64,000 nucleotides of DNA from Hyalella azteca (lineage: Eukaryota; Arthropoda; Malacostraca; Amphipoda; Hyalellidae): positions 868,001-932,000 of the forward strand of contig NW_025944533.1 in NCBI RefSeq assembly GCF_000764305.2, written 5' to 3'. Position 1 is the stretch's first letter. Each line of letters begins with the position of its first letter. The notes under the pieces are model-generated. The model ran no database searches. It had not been told where the DNA came from and saw only the letters and a program-made list of their open reading frames with translations. A program made the translations under genes and the position numbers. Positions 10,721 through 23,194 of this stretch are shown here, in pieces.

Positions 10721-13500
10721 TTGTTGGCAGATATCCTTTGAATAAATTTTTGGTATATTTGTTTGTACTACTTAAGACGTTGAAAATTTTTAATTATTTA
10801 TATTTGGCATATAAAAATATGAAGATTCCCATATGAAGCAATTAATCATCAGGGAACAAGCGTGATTTGCTAAACAGGTAAAAATTTCTTTAAATTCCTA
10901 TTATTATTTTATCAATTATTTTAAATATTCCTTATATATATAATCACCATCAATTATTTAGAATAATCATCAGTAAAAGTAAGACCGCTCATCATCATAC
11001 ATAACCAAAATATGAATAACGAAAATCATGACACAAAAATGCGCCATTTTACTTGTAACAACTTAATGAAATAAGCGGACGTGAACTTCCTCAAGCAATT
11101 CCTGGGCTCACCGCGTACGGGTAACTGAAAGCAGCTGTTAGGTCTCATAGCTGCTGAGAATTTATTATGTGTCTCGTAAAATCAGGCTTGTTTAGACAGT
11201 TCGCGGCTACGAAAGAGCACCACTTTCGCCTTGCGCCATATCCTAGGGGCGGCGAGTAAAAGATTTCCGGCAAGTTTGTGAAAATGATGAGTAACTTTTC
11301 ATATAACCACTGAAATATATCCAATTTAGTTTTTAAATTGGAGAAAAGAAGTGCTGAATTTGCTGTCAACGAACATAAATGGCTTGCTCCTGATTTAATT
11401 ATGTTCATTCTATTTTCAACCAGTGAATTGAAGTCTAACGTCTCGAATTTCGATAAAGTACAGCCGTTTTTGATATTTCAAACCGCTAATGACAACAAAT
11501 TTTTTTAAATAAATCATTTTATTGACTGCACTTTTCTAAAAATAATCAACGAAGGGCGCTCGACTGAGAGACAACTCATGGGTTATGGTTCACCTGATTT
11601 ATCAAAGCAAAGCTACTATTCTTAGATTCTATTTCATACTTAGTGTAGAATCATGGAATCAACTTTTCTTGACTCAGGCTTAGATGTCTTCATTAACGTA
11701 AGCAAATGAAGGGCTTTTGTTCGATGCTCCGTCATTTGTGTGACGTCGTGAAGTAGTTCCATCGATCCATCGCATGAGGCTCACTTGAGGCTGCATGGGT
11801 CGTGTTTATGAGCGATACAAGATCGGCGTAGCAACTGAGCGCAGCGCTATGATTTATGGTTGATAGCGAGCAGCTTGTCATCCTCGCCCCACCCGTTGAG
11901 CTAGCAACTCTTCGAGCTTATTTAGGGCTCCAAGATCCCGACTGTTTGTTATGGACTATTAGGGACGCGACTCTGGCTTGCATAATGATCACAGTTTATT
12001 CTCGGGTCAAATGGGTGGTGGATACAAAACATCTCAAATAACATACGGGATATAATGGTAACGGAATATAATGCCATTGGTGGATGCACAAAGGAACATG
12101 ATTTATTATTGGCATAAGCTTGTTGGAACGAATACATGATTTAATGTGTAACTCCACATACGAGATACGGGCGATGTCAAATGGCACAACACATAAATTC
12201 GTTTTTTTAATATAATTTAAGTAACTTTAGATGTAATTTAATATATATGATCATTTTTCATATACATATTGCTTATTGGATGCAAAGAATTCGAAAAAGA
12301 GTTGAATTTAGAACAAGTTATTAAATGCGGGAGAAAAAAATCAGTAACTTGTAAAAATGACATGTACGAAAAAAAAATATTACTTGTTTCATGATGCACT
12401 GGAAGTTTCGCACGTTTCTAAAGAACCCCAAAAGTTGTCTCAGAATTTCGCGGCACTATAGGATTTTGGACGGTGATCCCAGATCTTATTCTCTAGAGAT
12501 AACTCGAGCGATGGAGACCACGGATTTCGATTCAAAGAACAGTCAAAAGCGCCATAAAAGCTTCAATATCAGGGCTCTAAAGTGCAGGTTGCTCTAGCTC
12601 TATAAAAACAACCAAAATTTTTTGATAAGATAAAGGATTTTGTATAATTATTTTTCGTCTGAAATTTGAATTTACTTAATAACAGCGACGCAATAATTTA
12701 CAAAATAATAAAAAATTAGTAGAGTGCTGATAAAGTTTAACTGAATTGATTTGACATACTTTTATAAAATGAGGAAAGTTGAGCCAATAAACTACTGATT
12801 TGATTTCAAATTTGATGAAGGGATGTTCAACATTTAAATCCAATTTTTTGCTAAATGGGCAATTAATTAATTAAAGTGACGGTGGTCGATTTGCATCAGA
12901 AGTCGAATTTCACTTATATCTCTAGCTAATTTGACCAGTACTTTAAATCCTGAATTAATCAGCAACGAACAGTTTTTATGTTTAATCCCTTACAAAATTA
13001 GCGTTACGTTTCTTTTGTGTGTATAAAAATTAAAAAAAAATTACGCTCACAAGTCTGTTAGCCTAGGAATTTCGTCGCCTCATTAAATATGGACGCTAGC
13101 CTTCCTCGTTCGCGTTTTCAGCAATACGGAATTTTGTGCAAATTGCGCAGTTTATGACCCAAGCCGAGTATTGTAATCAAGCCCGAGAACTGCTATACTC
13201 TGGACCGACGCTGAATACCATAGTAGCTAAGCCAGGTTTTCTTATTCTGCTGACGCCGATAGTTGGGTGCAATACAGCGTTCGAGTTCAAGTAAAGAAAG
13301 CTCAAAATTAGTAATATTGTTAGTGTTTATTTTTAAGGAACTCTGAATGAAGAAGAAATATATTAGCTTATTGATGTATTCGCTAGTCACACCATTATTA
13401 CCTGCGAAATCGTTTTCAATTTTGACTTCAACATATTTTTTGTTTTAACATTCGCAACATTATTAAGTAATTATCAATTTGGCAATCTAACTTCCTGCTA
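10721..13500. other. No gene recognised
   Basis: Long AT-rich stretch. GC-richer patches occur at 11100-11260 and 11750-12010 without recognisable coding potential. Frames of 61-87 codons are scattered on both strands. Confidence 0.45.
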
Positions 13501-13690
13501 AACATGGAAGGTATACCTTCCTTAAAATTCTGTAAAAACTTCCTGTAACATGGAAGATATACCTTCCTGTAAAAACATGGAAGGTATATCTTCCTTAAAA
13601 TTCTGTAAAAACTTCCTGTAACGTGGAAGATATACCTTCCTGTAAAAACATGGAAGGTATATCTTCCTTAAAATTCTGTAAAAACTTCCT
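13501..13690. repeat. 73-bp minisatellite, about 2.6 copies
   Basis: Units start with AACATGGAAGGTATA at 13501, 13574 and 13647. Each contains two palindromic blocks of the type GGAAGGTATACCTTCC (perfect in the first copy, degenerate elsewhere), separated by TTAAAATTCTGTAAAAACTT. Frames on both strands run out of the neighbouring open region into this array. Confidence 0.92.
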
Positions 13691-14026
13691 CCTATTTTCG
13701 TCTGCAATTCCATTCCTCTTCGCTATTCCGAAGTTTATTTTATTCTCATTTTTGCCGTCCTTGCGCAGCTCGCGGATGTCCAGAATTTCCCCCTCTTGCC
13801 AGCATCTGCTGAGATCCTTCATATTAAAGATCTTCTCCGGGGACTTTGATAAAATGCGCACAAAGACCAACTTTATAGGCCTCCTAAAATGGCCTCGGCA
13901 ATTTTGCTTTCGGATGCCGCTGCCTCCAAAACTCATGTTTTTTCCACATTTCCTGTGCAATTCGCTATCATCTTTCTCATTTTCTGAAATAATTGCCTTG
14001 TCAGAGAAGGTTATGACAGGGTATCA
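13595..14026 (-). pseudogene. Protein-like open segment, possible exon or relic
   Basis: On the minus strand the frame is open from about 14026 down to 13595, roughly 140 codons. The part upstream of the minisatellite (about 115 codons) is charged and protein-like, with segments such as SENEKDDSELHRKCGKN, RRPIKLVFVRILSKSPEKIF and EILDIRELRKDGKNENKI. A splice-acceptor-like ATTATTTCAG sits at about 14008, just inside the open segment. No initiator ATG is well placed. An arrangement of R-P-I-x-L-V-F followed by charged helices is seen in the ORF1 region of some non-LTR retrotransposons, but the match is too loose to assign. The last 30 or so codons are minisatellite sequence, so any original end is lost. 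A 155-codon plus-strand frame (13623-14090) overlaps it and has a less protein-like, F/L/S-rich product. Confidence 0.3.
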
Positions 14027-14150
14027 TCATTTTGAGCGGATTGTTTTCATAAAAAATGATGCTTGGTCATATCACATTTATATTAATTAGATCTTTGGAC
14101 CAGGAAAATGAATTTTGAATTAACTTATTGTGAAAACCAAAGATTTCAGA

Positions 14151-14174
14151 ATTATATATATATATATATATATA
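14151..14174. repeat. (TA)n microsatellite
   Basis: About a dozen TA units in a row. A common length-variable simple repeat. Confidence 0.95.
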
Positions 14175-14606
14175 AGTCTTTAATTTAGCCAACTTTTTTT
14201 GGGTCATCTTGTATATAATTGTAAAGCTTACAAATTCCAAAACTTTCAACTTAACCATAAGTTACTTGTGAGGCAGTAAATATGCATTGACTGAAATAAT
14301 GAAAGTTGCAGCTTCATTCAATGCGTATCATATTAATGCATCAAAAACATTCTAGTTAGCTATAGAGCACGGTAGGTTAACTTAACATGCACTTTATAAA
14401 TAATTTCGGTTTAATTACAAACTTTACAAGTCGTCGACTGACTTAGAACTCTTTGGATGTTTCTTAAGAATTTCGTCGTAATAATAATCCCCTGGACAGA
14501 TTCTCAGATTGATATCTTTTCAATTTCTAAGCAATGGTTTCTACTTTTGAAAGAAGCGTTAATTTCCGTAAAGCCCACTACCATTTCCCATCAACTCTCA
14601 GAGGGT
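14175..14606. other. No gene recognised
   Basis: AT-rich unique sequence. Its right end leads into the acceptor-like site at 14628. Confidence 0.4.
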
Positions 14607-14628
14607 ATTGCCGTGCACATTTTTTCAG

Positions 14629-14829
14629 GAGCTCAGTCAGCGGGAGCACGCAGGCATTTTTCAGTCGTTGTATCAACACTTTTGTGTCTCTTTCCGTGCT
14701 TATCTAGGAGGGAATGTTCCGTATTCAAATGAGCACCAAAAAAATGCTCTCGCTCTCCTAGTTTTTGCCAGCGTCGTCGTATTTACTGTTCTTTTTAGGG
14801 AACTGCAAACGCGGCATGCCTACGGATAA
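14629..14829 (+). CDS. Possible terminal exon with one hydrophobic helix
   Basis: A pyrimidine-rich ACATTTTTTCAG ends at 14628 and would serve as a splice acceptor. From there the frame stays open for 66 codons to TAA. The predicted peptide starts ELSQREHAGIFQSLYQHF, continues through YLGGNVPYSNEHQKN, and then has a hydrophobic run LALLVFASVVVFTVLF (about residues 43-58) followed by a short basic tail. That layout would suit a single membrane segment near a C-terminus. GC content is above the surroundings. A second frame (14457-14732) overlaps. I recognise no family, and the exon is a proposal only. Confidence 0.28.
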   Translation, partial: ELSQREHAGIFQSLYQHFCVSFRAYLGGNVPYSNEHQKNALALLVFASVVVFTVLFRELQTRHAYG

Positions 14830-16600
14830 GACGAGGCTTACAGTGCGCGAGGTTGCTAGGCCATTGAAGCGATGTAGCTACACAGAAGCTAGCTAAAAAA
14901 CGGTTTAGTGTAAAGAACATTTCTTAAATAAAGTAGGAAATATTCTAGTTGGCAACGTATATATGCAAATTTATGGTTATCAGCTAACGTAATATTGCGA
15001 AGTAATTTTCCACTATATGATGTAGGGGATTAGTTTTCCAAAAAAAATCCTTCCCTGCTAGCACAAATTCATTTAATTTGAATCAGGCACGAATTTTTGA
15101 CAAAAGTTTCTCCCCAACAATTTTAGCAAGAAAAAATAGTATGCGAAAAGTGTCGAGAAAAGTGAGAATTTGCATCATATGATCTAATCTAATTAAAGGT
15201 TGCAGAGTTTTAAAAGATATAAACTCTACGCGAGCTATGTTTAAGTAATTTAGATTTTAGTTCAGACGCGTAGCAGTATTATTAATTTCATTGGGATTTT
15301 GCCAACTAATGTAGTTAATGAAAGACTTTGTTAGGGTGTAAAATTGAATGATTTTGAGCTTATTTTTCTCAAAGATTTTATTTTCAGTAGAACTTTTGAT
15401 TTATGAAGAAATGCACATAGCATTTCCATTTGAAATTTTTTAAGCACAACTTTTTATGTTCTAAGTTGCATGCTAGATTTTCTACAGGTCAAAACACTAT
15501 ACAGCTTCTGAAGCAAATATACAGCAAACAAACACAAGAAAAAAATTAGTTTTGAGCTCATATTTTCAGGGCATGCACAGAAGCGTGAAGGAACTTCATC
15601 TCGGCTGCTGCCAAATCCACATCTCGACAAGAGATTTACGGCTCCGCTCGTATCGGACGACGAGATTTTACTGTCAAGATTGCTGCAAGGAATCTCGTGG
15701 ACGAAACGACAGCCTCTATGACTTTTTGCTTTGTGCCGGTTTCTTTGCTTCACTAGCTTCGATGTGTGTCCTCGTATCGAGAAGTCTTTAAAGATTTGAA
15801 AATTTTTTCAATATTATTATAATTGATTTCGAAATCATCAAGATGATTCTTACAGTATAGCCCTTGGTTTACGAAGATTCATGATTATTTTCCCTCTATA
15901 ATCTAGATCTCCGGTGTGTTCGAATAAAACATTGTTTGCAGAAATTTCAATCTCTTACATTTTTTTCATATGTCTTAATAATTTATATCGAGGTGGGTGA
16001 TAAACTGGATAATTTTCACCTCGCTACGGAAATAATACTAAAATTAATTGAGCAGTTATTTGAACGCGTATCACTTCAGGAAGAGATTTTTCGATGCACG
16101 TCTAATGAAACGTTCAAAAAGTAACGACCTCGGAGGCATATTTGCCCGGAATTGGTATTTGTCCACATGGAATGATCCATTGTGTAAACTTTGTTCAAAA
16201 TATCCCTATTAACATTTAATTGACATGACGTTAACAAACCATTGAGTCTCACATGAAGAACATTTAACCTGTCACCAAAAAAAAAATTATTTTCTGTAGA
16301 TATTAATCAATTATATGGTACAAATTACTCTCAAATTTTACATGAGGCATATAACTCCAATAATTGCACAGATTAATTTATTACCGATTTATTAATTCAC
16401 TTCAATAAAATATTTTAACCATGAAAAAAGAATTCACTCAATTTAGGATATGAAAAGAGCGCCCTCGAATGACTTATTTGTTACATGAATCATCCAAGCT
16501 TTGCCGAGACAACGAAAGCGTCTCGCACATTTCTGACTCATGCCTGAAAACTACGCAGAATTCGGGAAAATATGAAAGGTGTGCGGTCATAAACGAAGCC
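14830..16600. other. No gene assigned; GC-richer patch at 15.57-15.79 kb
   Basis: Mostly AT-rich. The patch at 15570-15790 is open on both strands (15552-15791 plus, 15454-15753 minus). The minus frame would encode a cysteine- and serine-rich peptide with a hydrophobic stretch near its end. With both strands open, no coding strand can be chosen. Confidence 0.3.
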
Positions 16601-16756
16601 CGCATGTTCGTTCCTTTGCTCGAAATATATAAGATGCACCGCATGTTCGTTCCTTTGCTCGAAAGATATAAGATGCACCGCATGTTCGTTCCTTTGCTCG
16701 AAATATATAAGATGCACCGCATGTTCGTTCCTTTGCTCGAAAAATATGAGATGCAT
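16601..16756. repeat. 39-bp minisatellite, 4 copies
   Basis: Units start with CGCATGTTCGTTCCTTTGCT at 16601, 16640, 16679 and 16718. As 39 is 13 codons, the plus frame at 16469-16828 reads the peptide RMFVPLLEIYKMH four times, and minus frames are likewise periodic. The near-identity of the copies indicates recent expansion. The flanking non-repeat codons show no recognisable protein, so I treat this as non-coding. Confidence 0.95.
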
Positions 16757-19339
16757 GTTCTAAACCCTTGGCTTGCCCTTCTAGTTTTCTCATATATTTC
16801 GTGTAAAAAGAAAGAAAAGGCCTTGTAATTCGTTTAGCTCCGTTTTACAAAGCCATGTTTAGCATTTTTCATATACTAATGAAACGCAGTAATATCTAAA
16901 ATGAAAATGAGCATCCCAATGCGAGTTATCACTTACATTATGAGCTCATGTCTTCACTTTGTACGCCAAGAATTATATCCTTAACGATTTTATACGGCCG
17001 ATTTTCTGAATAAAATTTTGCCGATGAAATATATGGACATAAAATTCTTTCGAAAAATATTATCGATGATAATTTTGTTCTTTCTAAAATTTACAAAGTC
17101 AGTGTAATTGATACATTTTAGCACAAATTAAAAAACCGTTGGCATTAACATTTTTTAAACACCATACGAATAAATCACTTTCTTCGATCCCCTAATTAGA
17201 AGAATTACGAAAAAAACTAAAGACTTTGAACTGCTGCACGCTATGTTTCTCGCTCAGTATTTAATTCACAATCACCCTAAATTGCGAAGGAATCAACGAT
17301 ACGAGGCCACCTTTCTGATGTCTACAAAAGTTTCTAGCGAAGCCAGAAAGTTTTTCGCAAGAGTTTTGTGCCGCTAAGATTGTCTGATTAACGTTTGGCA
17401 CAGTCTGTTATTACAGTAGATTATATGTAATTACATAGAAGAGGTCGTGTTATCGCGGTATAATTTGTTGCGAAATCTGACAAAAAAAGCTTGCAACTCC
17501 AGAAATGGCAACAGCTCCAAATGAAGTTATTTATTGTTCGAGCTGTGAAATATTTTCTACGAATTTTGAAGAAATAATCGTTAGACGAATAAGTTGTCGA
17601 GCTCGAATTTTAGTTGATAATATAGCTTTGCATATCTATTTTGCAAATTTATAGCTCACGCTGGAAAAATTCATAATTTAAACCACACTAAATGAAGCAA
17701 TTTAAGGATCGCGAATAATATACATGAATTATTTTAGATTTTAGATAATTACCCCGAGAACGTGGGAGTTGGCAAAAATATGAGTGACATTTTAGAAGAT
17801 TAAAAATATAAATGCTTGCCGGCATCGCAGTTGGAAAGGTATAGAGGATACCAAATATAGCCTTGATAAATGAATAATGTAAATATCTCTCCAAAATATC
17901 CTTAATATCGTGTTGTAATAGTAATCGTCGCATCAATATTGAATTATTTCCCTACAGTGAGTAAGAACTATTTTTGTAGATTTAAACAGATATCTGGGGT
18001 TTAATGGCAAATTTCCTATCAGATTACTTCAATTTTGCAAATTAGTGCTCTTTTATAGTGCGCAAATGCATACACCAACTTTACAAATAAATAAATACAC
18101 TTTGACAAAAAGAAGACAAGCAATTTCTTCATATTTTGATCATGAAACAAATTTTCATTTATTTAATATAATATTTCATTCAACAGTATGCATGAAGCTT
18201 TATTTGAAATTAGCGAATAGTCCTTTAATTGAATGTAAAATAATTTGCTGAAACACATTTTTACCGTTAACCCGAAACCGACCATCAGAGCAATTTCGAT
18301 GTTCTCATTTTCAACGTATATAACACACTGAACATCAAACTCTACAGTCCCTGGTTCGCCTCTGATTACAGGCCTTCGTAGGAAAAATCAATGCCGTTCG
18401 CCGAGCAATAGCTGGCCTCCAATGTTTCGTCTTTAATAACAAAAAAAGCCTTGCAGAAGGCAGCGTTTTTCATTAAGGAGCAAATCTTAGGAAAGCCTTG
18501 AGGGCTCTTGGAGTGTTCATGAGACCGTCAGCCTGTGAGAAGCCATCAGACATTTGGCTCATATGAACTTTATTATCATTATTACTTGGTTGTCTTCTAC
18601 AAATTATTATTAATTGATGTATTTGATAAAGAAAGAAAATCTGAAGGTTTTATTAAAAGTAAAAAAAAAGTAAAAGTTTTAAAAAAAGTAAAAAAGTAAA
18701 AGTAAATTCGTCATCAATAATAAAAATTTTGTTTCATTTGCAGAATTGCAGAATTTTAGAATTATTATTTGCCGACGATAAAATTTTTGCCCATAGATGT
18801 TTTGGCAAAAATTTTAGTGTAATTAAATGACATGCCGATCAATTGAAATAAAACAAAACTTATCCAATAGAACTTAAATAATTTGCAGTTAAGAAAATTG
18901 AAACAGTTTTTATTCCATCAGTCAAGCATTATTAACTTTTCATGCTGAAAATATAAGGTTTAGTTCAATTAGTGTACATCTTCAAATAAAATAAAATTTC
19001 TATGCATAAATTTGCATCATTAAATTTTTCACTCGTCCTGCCTTCTTGAACCCAGAATTGAATTTTTTATTATATGGCAGCATTTTGTATCCAAGTTTTA
19101 TTAAAAACGGAATTTTACTGGTGTGATCAACCGATCTAAGATCAAATATTTGCTATATTCGGCACTTTATTTCCTAGGAAATATTGCCTTTTTCCTGTTC
19201 GAAATGATACTACGCCTAGAAGCCCCACTTCTTGGGGTAGAAAATCAATATTTCTTAAATTGAGACTACATCAATTAGCTGAAAACTATCTTTAAAGCTA
19301 TCTTTTATTTATATATAAAATTTTTGAAAAAAAAAATTA
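16757..19339. other. No gene recognised
   Basis: AT-rich. A low-complexity GTAAAA-rich patch lies at 18655-18705. Frames at 17688-17936 (minus) and 18045-18251 (plus) are AT-driven. Confidence 0.45.
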
Positions 19340-19522
19340 ATGCTCGAAATCTATGACGAGAAACTGTACGAAACTGGAGAAAAGTTTGTAAGTGATATTC
19401 GTCTACAGTTTCCGCTAATGGTTCAGCAGAAGAAAAAAGTCTCTTTCAGTTGCGTTGGACGGCTGCCATCAGTGAGCGTTGGGGCGCGCCTAAAAGCCCT
19501 TAAAATCCGTCAAACGATTTAA
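19340..19522 (+). CDS. Hypothetical ORF, 60 codons
   Basis: An ATG-started frame with a charged N-terminal half (MLEIYDEKLYETGEKFVSDI) enters a GC-richer patch at 19430-19620 and ends at TAA. The start context is poor (T at -3). No family is recognised, and the evidence is limited to composition and openness. Confidence 0.17.
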   Translation: MLEIYDEKLYETGEKFVSDIRLQFPLMVQQKKKVSFSCVGRLPSVSVGARLKALKIRQTI

Positions 19523-20498
19523 TTTCTTGTCAAGTTTGCCGGAATTTGAGTCTCTTTGCTCTGTAACGAGTCATTTTAACGTCTCTAGATCTCCTTTGCG
19601 ACCAATCGTATGGTTCGGCGGGACTCAAACATTCCAAGTTCTAAAAATCCGAAAATAAAGAAAATCGTTTTGCTTCACCGCCGCAGTTGAACTGATTTCA
19701 ATAAATTATCAGAACTATATATTTTACTACTTTATTCGTATAGGTCTTATCGAATGAAATCTCATATTTTCCTATTCATTTGCCTTCTAATTTTCACCAA
19801 ACAAAATAATAAGAAATATTCTCAGGTCAATTTCAGTATCTCGGCTGTTTTCACGATGAAGTAACTCTAAATTACCTAACAATTTTTTATTTGAGAATTA
19901 TTTTAGCTTCTATCAATTTCTTAGAAAAAAAAACAATAGTAGCTTTACGGGCTTTTCGCCAAAAATTCCAATATTTTTGACTACCTGTTTAAATTAATCC
20001 CTATTAATTTTATGACTAACTTATTTCTGTCGACTTCTACCTTATTCAAGTAGTGTGAGTCAAAAAATTTTTTAAAAATTCTTGATGATTGAACAAATGT
20101 ATGCGTTTACAGTCTTATAATAATATTCAGACTTCCAATATATTCTGCGTAAATATCAAGCAAATAAATTCGCTTGAATCGTTCATTAGATAATTCAAAC
20201 GAAATTTTTACCCCAAATGAATTCATCAAATAAACCAAGCTGATGCAAAACTATTTCCATACACGGCATAGGGGAACTCTGTAAATTTGTAATTAAATTT
20301 TTGCATTTAAAATAAAAAAGTAAAAGTAGACATTGATCTAGAAGAGTCAAAATGTTTGCAGTACGGTAGCTGCGAACGCAAAATTCTAAATTTTAATTGC
20401 TCTTTAATTATTTTACTAACTCGTGGTGATGAGGCCAACAAAATTATACTTCATACTACATTTCATAAATGACTAACATATATTGCTAACATTTTTAG
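19523..20498. other. No gene recognised
   Basis: AT-rich sequence ending at the acceptor-like CTAACATTTTTAG (20486-20498). Confidence 0.4.
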
Positions 20499-20769
20499 GA
20501 CATTTCGAAGCATCAATGCATTCAGTGAGGAATTTGCGAAAGTAAAATCTCGAAGACTGTGTCGGGGCTGCAGATGCGGTGGCTGGGTCTACTATCGACC
20601 TCACCGTCCGAAGAGGCCGCGAGTCAGCAAAGGCGGGGCCCTTATGCCTGCTCTGCGCCGGCGCCAACTGGGGCCAAAATTACGCCCGAGGAATCCCATC
20701 GATCCGAGTTCCGGCCATTTCAAAACCATTTATCATGCTACATTAAAATTCACGTATGTCCTGGACTGA
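20499..20769 (+). CDS. Possible GC-rich exon, ~89 codons, terminal
   Basis: An acceptor-like CTAACATTTTTAG ends at 20498. Reading from 20500, the frame is open for 89 codons to TGA at 20767-20769, and the in-frame stop upstream (20470-20472) lies before the acceptor. The peptide begins TFRSINAFSEEFAKVKSRR, then has a basic cysteine/arginine segment (LCRGCRCGGWVYYRPHRPKR), and ends with FKTIYHATLKFTYVLD. There is no suitable ATG at the start, as expected for a non-first exon. The caveat is serious: 20550-20720 is GC-rich, so other frames are open too (20559-20801 plus, 20473-20667 minus). The island could instead be a CpG-rich regulatory element. No homologue is recognised. Confidence 0.3.
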
Positions 20770-22040
20770 ATAATTTGAAAAAAATAAGGTGGAAATTGTG
20801 ACAATAGCAAACAAAAACAATTTCTTGTGATGGAAATCTTATAATTATTCTCTTGCAAGAATCCGCTCGATTCAACTTCAGCGCGCACGGCAAGAAGCCA
20901 AGTTAAGCCTGGCCCGCTGGTTGGCCGGAAAGACATAAATTTCCGATCTGCCACTCCTACCTCTGTCCCTAAGTTTCATCTCATACGATTAGAAGTCTGC
21001 CTCTCCATGACTCTCCATGAATTTGCTTAATACTTAAAACTAAAGTTGATTATTTAACTAAGTTAGGAGGTTATTCAATGCTTGCCGGCAGCTTATATTG
21101 GTTCTAATTTAACGGACCAATCCATTTAGTGAAACTTCAAGGTTAGAAAGTAATTCTATAAAATACTTTGATTGTACTGACTATGAAATGACTTTTTATA
21201 GAACTTCTTCCTAGAATTACCCACCTAATTTATTGAGCATTCATGCTCTTTATGCTGAAAAAAATTAACCTTTCGAATCACGGAGCAAATAAAAAAATAA
21301 AACGAAAAATGATTTTATCATTCGAAATAGAGAAAATATAGAGTGGAAAGCACAATGTTCCTCCCACCTATCCTTAGATTTGTAAAAGCATTTGTAAAAG
21401 TAAAAACGTTCATTAGTGCAGTCGGTGGCAAAGTAAAGTAAAAACGTTCATTAAGTAAATTATTTGAGTATACAAATAAACCTATTACAAAGCACCAACA
21501 GTAAATTCCATTTTATTGTCCATAAATTATTCTTCAGAATGTATGACAGGCACCACTATGTAGTTACATTAATTGGTCAGAGACTTATCGTGAATGAAAT
21601 TCTGATTTCTCATTTTCACAACATGCTTTCAATATGACACAACAATCGTTGAATTCATAATATGAATAAGGCATAATTGAAAGGATTTTAGTACGAAAAT
21701 GAATGCATTTCAGTCTAAATACTGTTTTCGATTTAGATAAACTGTTGCTTGTCATATCGCCTCATTAACTATTAACAAGTTCATAAAAACTTGTTTGTAG
21801 CCCAATCTTATCAATATTATTTGCACTCGAATGATTAATTTCTTGTATCCAAAATTAGAAAAATTAGGGAATCAAACACAAAGTTTAAATATAAAAATTC
21901 TGTTTTTTTTATATGTATTTTCCGTAGGCTCGAAATAAATTTAAGCTCAAACAGTAAAAGACAAGTAACGAGCGCGCATATTTCATTGGATCGATTTATT
22001 GAAGAAAATTACGCCTATCTTAGAATTTTAGAAATTATTT
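20770..22040. other. No gene recognised
   Basis: A GC-richer tail reaches about 20960, then AT-rich sequence. A short direct repeat GTAAAAACGTTCATTA occurs at about 21399 and 21439. Confidence 0.45.
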
Positions 22041-22046
22041 TTGAAA

Positions 22047-22074
22047 TTACGTTTTACATTTTTTCAGGTAAGAA
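22047..22074 (+). promoter_or_regulatory. Candidate recursive (zero-length-exon) splice site
   Basis: A pyrimidine-rich tract (GTTTTACATTTTTTCAG) is followed at once by GTAAGAAG. The junction CAG|GTAAG falls at 22067|22068, so an acceptor and a donor abut with no exon between them. This is the layout of ratchet points used to remove very long introns stepwise in Drosophila and vertebrates. If real, it places this part of the window inside a long plus-strand intron. A chance match in 64 kb is possible. Confidence 0.4.
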
Positions 22075-23024
22075 GAATAAACAAAGCCTACCGTTGATTG
22101 TCTAACATTGATCTAATGATCTTTTTCATTTCAATCTTCATTGACTTTTTAAATGAAAATATATTGGCCGCATAGATCATACAAAATAATCACTTCCTAA
22201 CCTCTTGAAATAGTGAATTGCGAGGTTTTATCTTCTGGTATTTTTATTAAATTAATTTTTTTTGGTGTCTTATGACTCTGTGTTCCGCGAGTGCTTGTTT
22301 TTTTATTTAAGGTGGTTTTGTGTTTTACTTGTCTTTTTTAGCTTTTAATGTCTAACTTATAATTTTGAATTATAAAATTATTGTATTCAGTTATTAAATT
22401 GTTGAACTGATGATGGTGTTGGACTCCAAAACGTTTTCAATATCGATATGGTGAATTTTCTTGGCGTTTTCTTTGCTTTTAAATTCAAAATAATGTTTTG
22501 TATGCTGAAACCAGCAGCTATTTCAACTGATAAAATTGGTGTAAAATCATTCTAAGAAATGGTTAGATTCGTGGGAAGATTTGAAGAATAGGATATTCAA
22601 CAACTTAATTTCAAATGGTTGCTTACTTAAATTACAAAAAATACCTTTCATAATTCACTATCGGGTAGTTAAATAAAACTCAAAGCTTTAGGATTTGTAA
22701 GGCTGCAATAAATAAAACTAGGCATAATACTTAAGTCGTTAAATCAGTATCGTAAATTAGGCTTCACGACTGATCTTAGGCATTATAAAAATTTCTTATT
22801 AATTAAAAGCGTTCTTGTTCCGAAAAAGCGAGCGCATGAACTGTCTAGTTAAAATTTACGGCAGGTTAATTGGTACTACCGCAGCAGGGCCGTGAACACG
22901 CAAAAATTAATTACTGGATCGCTACCAGGACTTTCCCCCTTGTTTTTGTGGAGAAAATCGGCAGAGAGAAAGAAGTGAAGGTTTTTTTTCAAAACAGTGC
23001 AAGCAAGGGAGAAGAACACTTTTT
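22075..23024. other. No gene recognised
   Basis: AT-rich. The frame at 22870-23175 runs into element copy 2 and is an artefact. Confidence 0.5.
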
Positions 23025-23188
23025 AGCGCATTTTCTCATTTATGGAAATAATGCACTATTGTGCTCGCCATGTCCGTCTGTCTGTCTGTCTGTCTGTCCG
23101 TCTGTCCGTCCGTCTGTCCGTGACCTCAAGTTTCCGTCGGCGAGAAAATGCGCTCTCTGTCACTCACTGCAGTGAGTACTGAGTTATA
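23025..23188 (+). mobile_element. Short (GTCY)n interspersed element, copy 2
   Basis: Same organisation as copy 1: AGCGCATTTTCTCATTTATG at the 5' end, a longer GTCT/GTCC core (about 23072-23120), GAGAAAATGCGCT as the inverted partner, the perfect ACTCACTGCAGTGAGT palindrome, and the end ACTGAGTTATA. T-runs flank it (23021-23024 and 23189-23194). The expanded core relative to other copies shows length change at the tetranucleotide tract. Confidence 0.88.
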
Positions 23189-23194
23189 TTTTTT

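Noticed and set aside
22400..22440. Hammerhead ribozyme (CTGATGA core)
   Set aside because: The needed GAAA after a stem II is absent; only CAAAAC follows.
22870..23175. 101-codon frame as a gene
   Set aside because: Its second half is element copy 2, and the first half has no support.
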